Assembly (NCBI RefSeq): GCF_014230315.1
Contig: NZ_JACLAW010000006.1
Location: 124,001 to 188,000, forward strand
Direction: 5' to 3'
Length of the DNA stretch: 64,000 nucleotides
DNA from: Novosphingobium flavum
Lineage (GTDB): Bacteria > Pseudomonadota > Alphaproteobacteria > Sphingomonadales > Sphingomonadaceae
Part shown: piece after piece, positions 61,861-64,000 of the stretch
Layout of the letters: each line of letters opens with the position of its first letter
Position numbering within the stretch: the stretch's first letter is position 1
Translations under genes and position numbers: made by a program
The notes under the pieces: generated by a model
Database searches by the model: none
The model's input: only the letters and a program-made list of their open reading frames with translations
What the model was told of the DNA's origin: nothing

Positions 61861-62127
61861 CTAGCCTCGGCCGGTTTCCCCGTTCTTCCGCCATATGCTG
61901 ACGATGATAATCACGAACGCAACGAGGCGGAAAAGATACAGAAAACTGCGCTCCTCCTCAGGAACAATTGACAGGCCAAGCAGCGCCTGGCCAACCCCCA
62001 GCAAAAAGAACGCCAGCGCAAATCCGAGGAACAGGTGGTCGCGGGTGGTACGCCAGAAGCGCAGGAAGAACAGCGCGCAAATCGCGAACCCCATCGTGAT
62101 CGTGCCGGCCAGAAAGGAGTTCAGCAT
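61861..62127 (-). CDS. Small membrane protein (DUF5985-like)
   Basis: 88 residues from ATG 62127, overlapping the upstream stop by one base. Three hydrophobic segments (FLAGTITMGFAICALFFLRF, LFLGFALAFFLLGVGQALLG, LFRLVAFVIIIVSIW). It resembles the DUF5985 group found in sphingomonads and relatives; function unknown. Last gene of a three-gene minus-strand unit. Confidence 0.72.
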   Translation of the reverse strand: MLNSFLAGTITMGFAICALFFLRFWRTTRDHLFLGFALAFFLLGVGQALLGLSIVPEEERSFLYLFRLVAFVIIIVSIWRKNGETGRG

Positions 62128-62402
62128 CAGCGTTCCAGGTCCCAGATAAAGCCGAAGATCAACGTGCTGACCGCGGCGATCGAGAGCAGATGGCGAGGCA
62201 GGGTGAGTGTCACGGCATCCGGGAGAAGCACCAGGTCGATCACGACAACCAGATTGTTGAGAGCGAGGAACGCGAAGCAGATCGCGCTCCATAGCAGCAC
62301 TCTGGCAGTGGTTCGGCGGAAGGCGCGCCCGAGCAAGCCCGCGCAGATTGCGCTCGTGATGAAACAAAGCAGGTAGACGATCGTGGGAAAAAGCTCGTCC
62401 AT
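62127..62402 (-). CDS. Small membrane protein (DUF5985-like), partner of the next gene
   Basis: 91 residues with three hydrophobic segments (FPTIVYLLCFITSAICAGLL, ARVLLWSAICFAFLALNNLV, LLSIAAVSTLIFGFIWDL). The ATG begins immediately after the stop of the winged-helix gene. Likely forms a membrane pair with the protein at 61861. Confidence 0.72.
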   Translation of the reverse strand: MDELFPTIVYLLCFITSAICAGLLGRAFRRTTARVLLWSAICFAFLALNNLVVVIDLVLLPDAVTLTLPRHLLSIAAVSTLIFGFIWDLER

Positions 62403-62855
62403 CTACTGATCCTTGAGCCGGAACGCGTTGGCGAAGGCGGCAATGCCCGGGTTGGCGGCCGCAACGATCTGCCGTCGCACTGAGCTGGGAGATTTTTGAT
62501 AAAGCTGCTCACAAGCTTCAACGAGAGTGTCCAACTCTGCATTTGCGGGGGCGTATTGCACGCGACCGGCCTCGTCGCGGATCAGCAGGCCGGCTGCGAT
62601 AAGGTTGGAAAAGCTCTGCTCCACCACCAAGCTGCTCGCGCGTAGGGCCTCAACGAGTGCCTGTGCCGAAACCCAGCGGTCCCGTTGTGCCCTCAGATGA
62701 CATAGAACTTCTAGCGCCCAAACGGAACGAAAACTGGCGGCGATAAATGTCTGAACGTCCTGCGCGGGGATAGACACCTCGCCGCGTGCTCCTCTTTGCC
62801 TGCCGGTTGCCCGACTCTGGGCGGCGAATCGAAATGCGTCAACCCGCCCGCTCAT
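62403..62855 (-). CDS. Winged-helix-like protein leading the membrane-protein pair
   Basis: 150 residues. The central part looks like a winged helix: SVWALEVLCHLRAQRDRWVS, then ALVEALRASSLVVEQSFSNLI and GLLIRDEAGRVQYAP. It may be a regulator or a cytosolic partner of the two small membrane proteins, with which it is contiguous. Divergent from the ClC gene across 265 bp. Confidence 0.68.
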   Translation of the reverse strand: MSGRVDAFRFAAQSRATGRQRGARGEVSIPAQDVQTFIAASFRSVWALEVLCHLRAQRDRWVSAQALVEALRASSLVVEQSFSNLIAAGLLIRDEAGRVQYAPANAELDTLVEACEQLYQKSPSSVRRQIVAAANPGIAAFANAFRLKDQ

Positions 62856-63120
62856 TTCAGGACATGGCAGATAGATCCGGAGAAGGGCTCAGCGCTTGGG
62901 GCGCGTCGTCCTCCGGGATCATGCCGCCGGAATTGGACATCTTTCGACGGGAACTCCCCTCGGGGGTGAGTGGCCAGCCCGCCCTGATCGAACGAGGTGG
63001 CAACTTGTTGGCGTCATGATGGCACATCTTTCCAGTTGCGATGGCTCGCGAATGTAGGCTCAGTGGCGCGCCATCTGCGATCCGTTGCCTCCTTGACCCG
63101 GCTACCCTAAGCGACCCGCC

Positions 63121-64000
63121 ATGGATTTGTTCGAAAAATGCTGGCCGCAGAACTATCGGCTGGATCCCACCGCTCTATTGCGCCGGGCTGCAGCGGTAAT
63201 CGGGGCGGTGCTGCTCGGACTTGTCGCGATTGCGTTCGCAAAGAGCGGCGAAGCCGCGCAGCAGATATTTGATCGCGCGTTTGCCGCCTCACCTTGGCTC
63301 GCCGCTGCCGGAACACCTGTTGTGTTCGTCGCGGTGGTTGGGATTACGCGGCATTGGTTTCCAGACGCGCGCGGATCAGGAATTCCACAGGTCATGGCGG
63401 CAGGACACAATCCGGCTGTCAGCGCGCAGGGGACGTTGATTTCGCTGCGTACCGCTTCGGCCAAGTTCATTGGCACGCTGGCAATGTTGCTGGGCGGCGG
63501 TGCCGTCGGACGTGAGGGCCCCACCGTGCAGATCAGCGCCGCGCTGATGGTTGCAGTGCATCGCTGGCTGCGGGTTCCGATCAATGCCGGCGTGATCATC
63601 GCGGGTGGTGCGGCCGGCGTTGCAGCTGCCTTTAACACGCCCTTGGCCGGGGTAGCCTTCGCGATCGAAGAACTGGCCGCCGCGTTCGAACAGAAAGTCG
63701 CGGTTCTGGTCATGGCTGCGGTAATGATCTCGGGGCTCGTCAGCCTCGGGATTGCGGGCGACTATGTTTACTTCGGCGCCGTGACCCGGCACCTCGCTAT
63801 CCGCGACATCCTGGTCCTCGCACCTGTCATGGGCGTGCTGGGAGGGCTGGCAGGTGGCACGTTCGCGCGCCTTCTCGTGGCGATGGCAACTTCGACTAGC
63901 CGCCCGTTTGTGTTCGCCCGTTCACATCCTCTGGCCCTTGCATTTGCTTGCGGCCTTCTGGTGGCGGCTGCCGGCCTTGCCAGTGGCGGGGCGAGCTGGG
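63121..64000 (+). CDS. ClC-family chloride channel/transporter, N-terminal part, cut by window end
   Basis: 293 codons from ATG 63121 without a stop up to base 64000. The selectivity-filter motifs GSGIPQ (near 87) and GREGPTVQ (near 130) are present, followed by GGAAGVAAAFNTPLAGVAFAIEE (near 165). Membrane segments alternate throughout. A full member has about 430 or more residues, so the C-terminal part is missing from this window. The glutamate in GREGP is the gating glutamate of transporters and channels. Confidence 0.9.
   Translation, partial: MDLFEKCWPQNYRLDPTALLRRAAAVIGAVLLGLVAIAFAKSGEAAQQIFDRAFAASPWLAAAGTPVVFVAVVGITRHWFPDARGSGIPQVMAAGHNPAVSAQGTLISLRTASAKFIGTLAMLLGGGAVGREGPTVQISAALMVAVHRWLRVPINAGVIIAGGAAGVAAAFNTPLAGVAFAIEELAAAFEQKVAVLVMAAVMISGLVSLGIAGDYVYFGAVTRHLAIRDILVLAPVMGVLGGLAGGTFARLLVAMATSTSRPFVFARSHPLALAFACGLLVAAAGLASGGASW

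Noticed and set aside
1..64000. tRNA, rRNA and CRISPR arrays
   Set aside because: Looked for T-loop GGTTCGA-type ends, rRNA blocks and regularly spaced repeats on both strands; none convincing.

Overview
The window looks like a piece of a Sphingomonadales genome (Novosphingobium/Sphingobium/Sphingomonas-like alphaproteobacterium). The reasons are the high G+C, the large TonB-dependent receptors with catabolic enzymes, the luxR-luxI-phyH gene order, and an alphaproteobacterial integrative and conjugative element (ICE) backbone. The genus is inferred from gene content only. I found no rRNA, tRNA or CRISPR array.

Region 1 (1-12.1 kb) is an integrase-bearing island. It holds the end of a serine resolvase, a helicase-like P-loop protein, a two-gene unit of unknown function, a complete type I restriction-modification operon (hsdM-hsdS-hsdR, minus strand) and a tyrosine integrase. 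Just outside lies the C-terminal stump of a second, unrelated integrase. Region 2 (12.3-16.2 kb) has glutathione-dependent formaldehyde dehydrogenase with a VOC protein, a divergent LysR regulator, and a second LysR facing a TonB receptor.

Region 3 (16.4-39.9 kb) is a catabolic cluster. A plus-strand operon encodes TonB receptor, NTF2-like protein, secreted arylsulfatase, MFS transporter and Tat-exported amidohydrolase. A minus-strand operon runs P450, cyclase, cupin, SDR, hydroxyacyl-CoA-type dehydrogenase, MFS, BKACE and PhyH oxygenase, with a divergent TetR regulator. A formylglycine-generating enzyme, which should activate the sulfatase, lies beyond the TetR gene. A second TonB/NTF2-like/MFS set runs on the minus strand. 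The substrate is unknown; a sulfated compound whose skeleton is oxidised and cleaved as a beta-keto acid fits the enzymes.

Region 4 (40.1-53.8 kb) is the control and DNA-processing part of an ICE. It encodes LuxR, LuxI, a PhyH oxygenase, a DUF6499/DUF2285 protein split by a +1 frameshift at TTT CCC TGA, an XRE repressor and a small DUF2285-like protein. These correspond to TraR, TraI, FseA, QseC and QseM of Mesorhizobium ICEMlSymR7A. They are followed by ArdC antirestriction protein, DUF2958, ParB, a small nuclease, DUF736, an RdfS-like excisionase, TraF-like peptidase, lytic transglycosylase and an RlxS-like relaxase. A perfect 19-bp inverted repeat at 51.0-51.13 kb is an oriT candidate. No mating-channel genes follow the relaxase, so the element is either arranged differently or truncated.

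Region 5 (54-64 kb) has an OsmC protein, an IS110 transposase, a secreted GH35-type glycosidase, a DUF305 membrane protein, a lipoprotein, an SLC13-type permease, two small membrane proteins behind a winged-helix protein, and the start of a ClC chloride channel cut by the window end.

The main point of interest is the quorum-sensing excision circuit: a frameshifted activator encoded directly downstream of luxI-phyH and facing its likely repressor/antiactivator pair.
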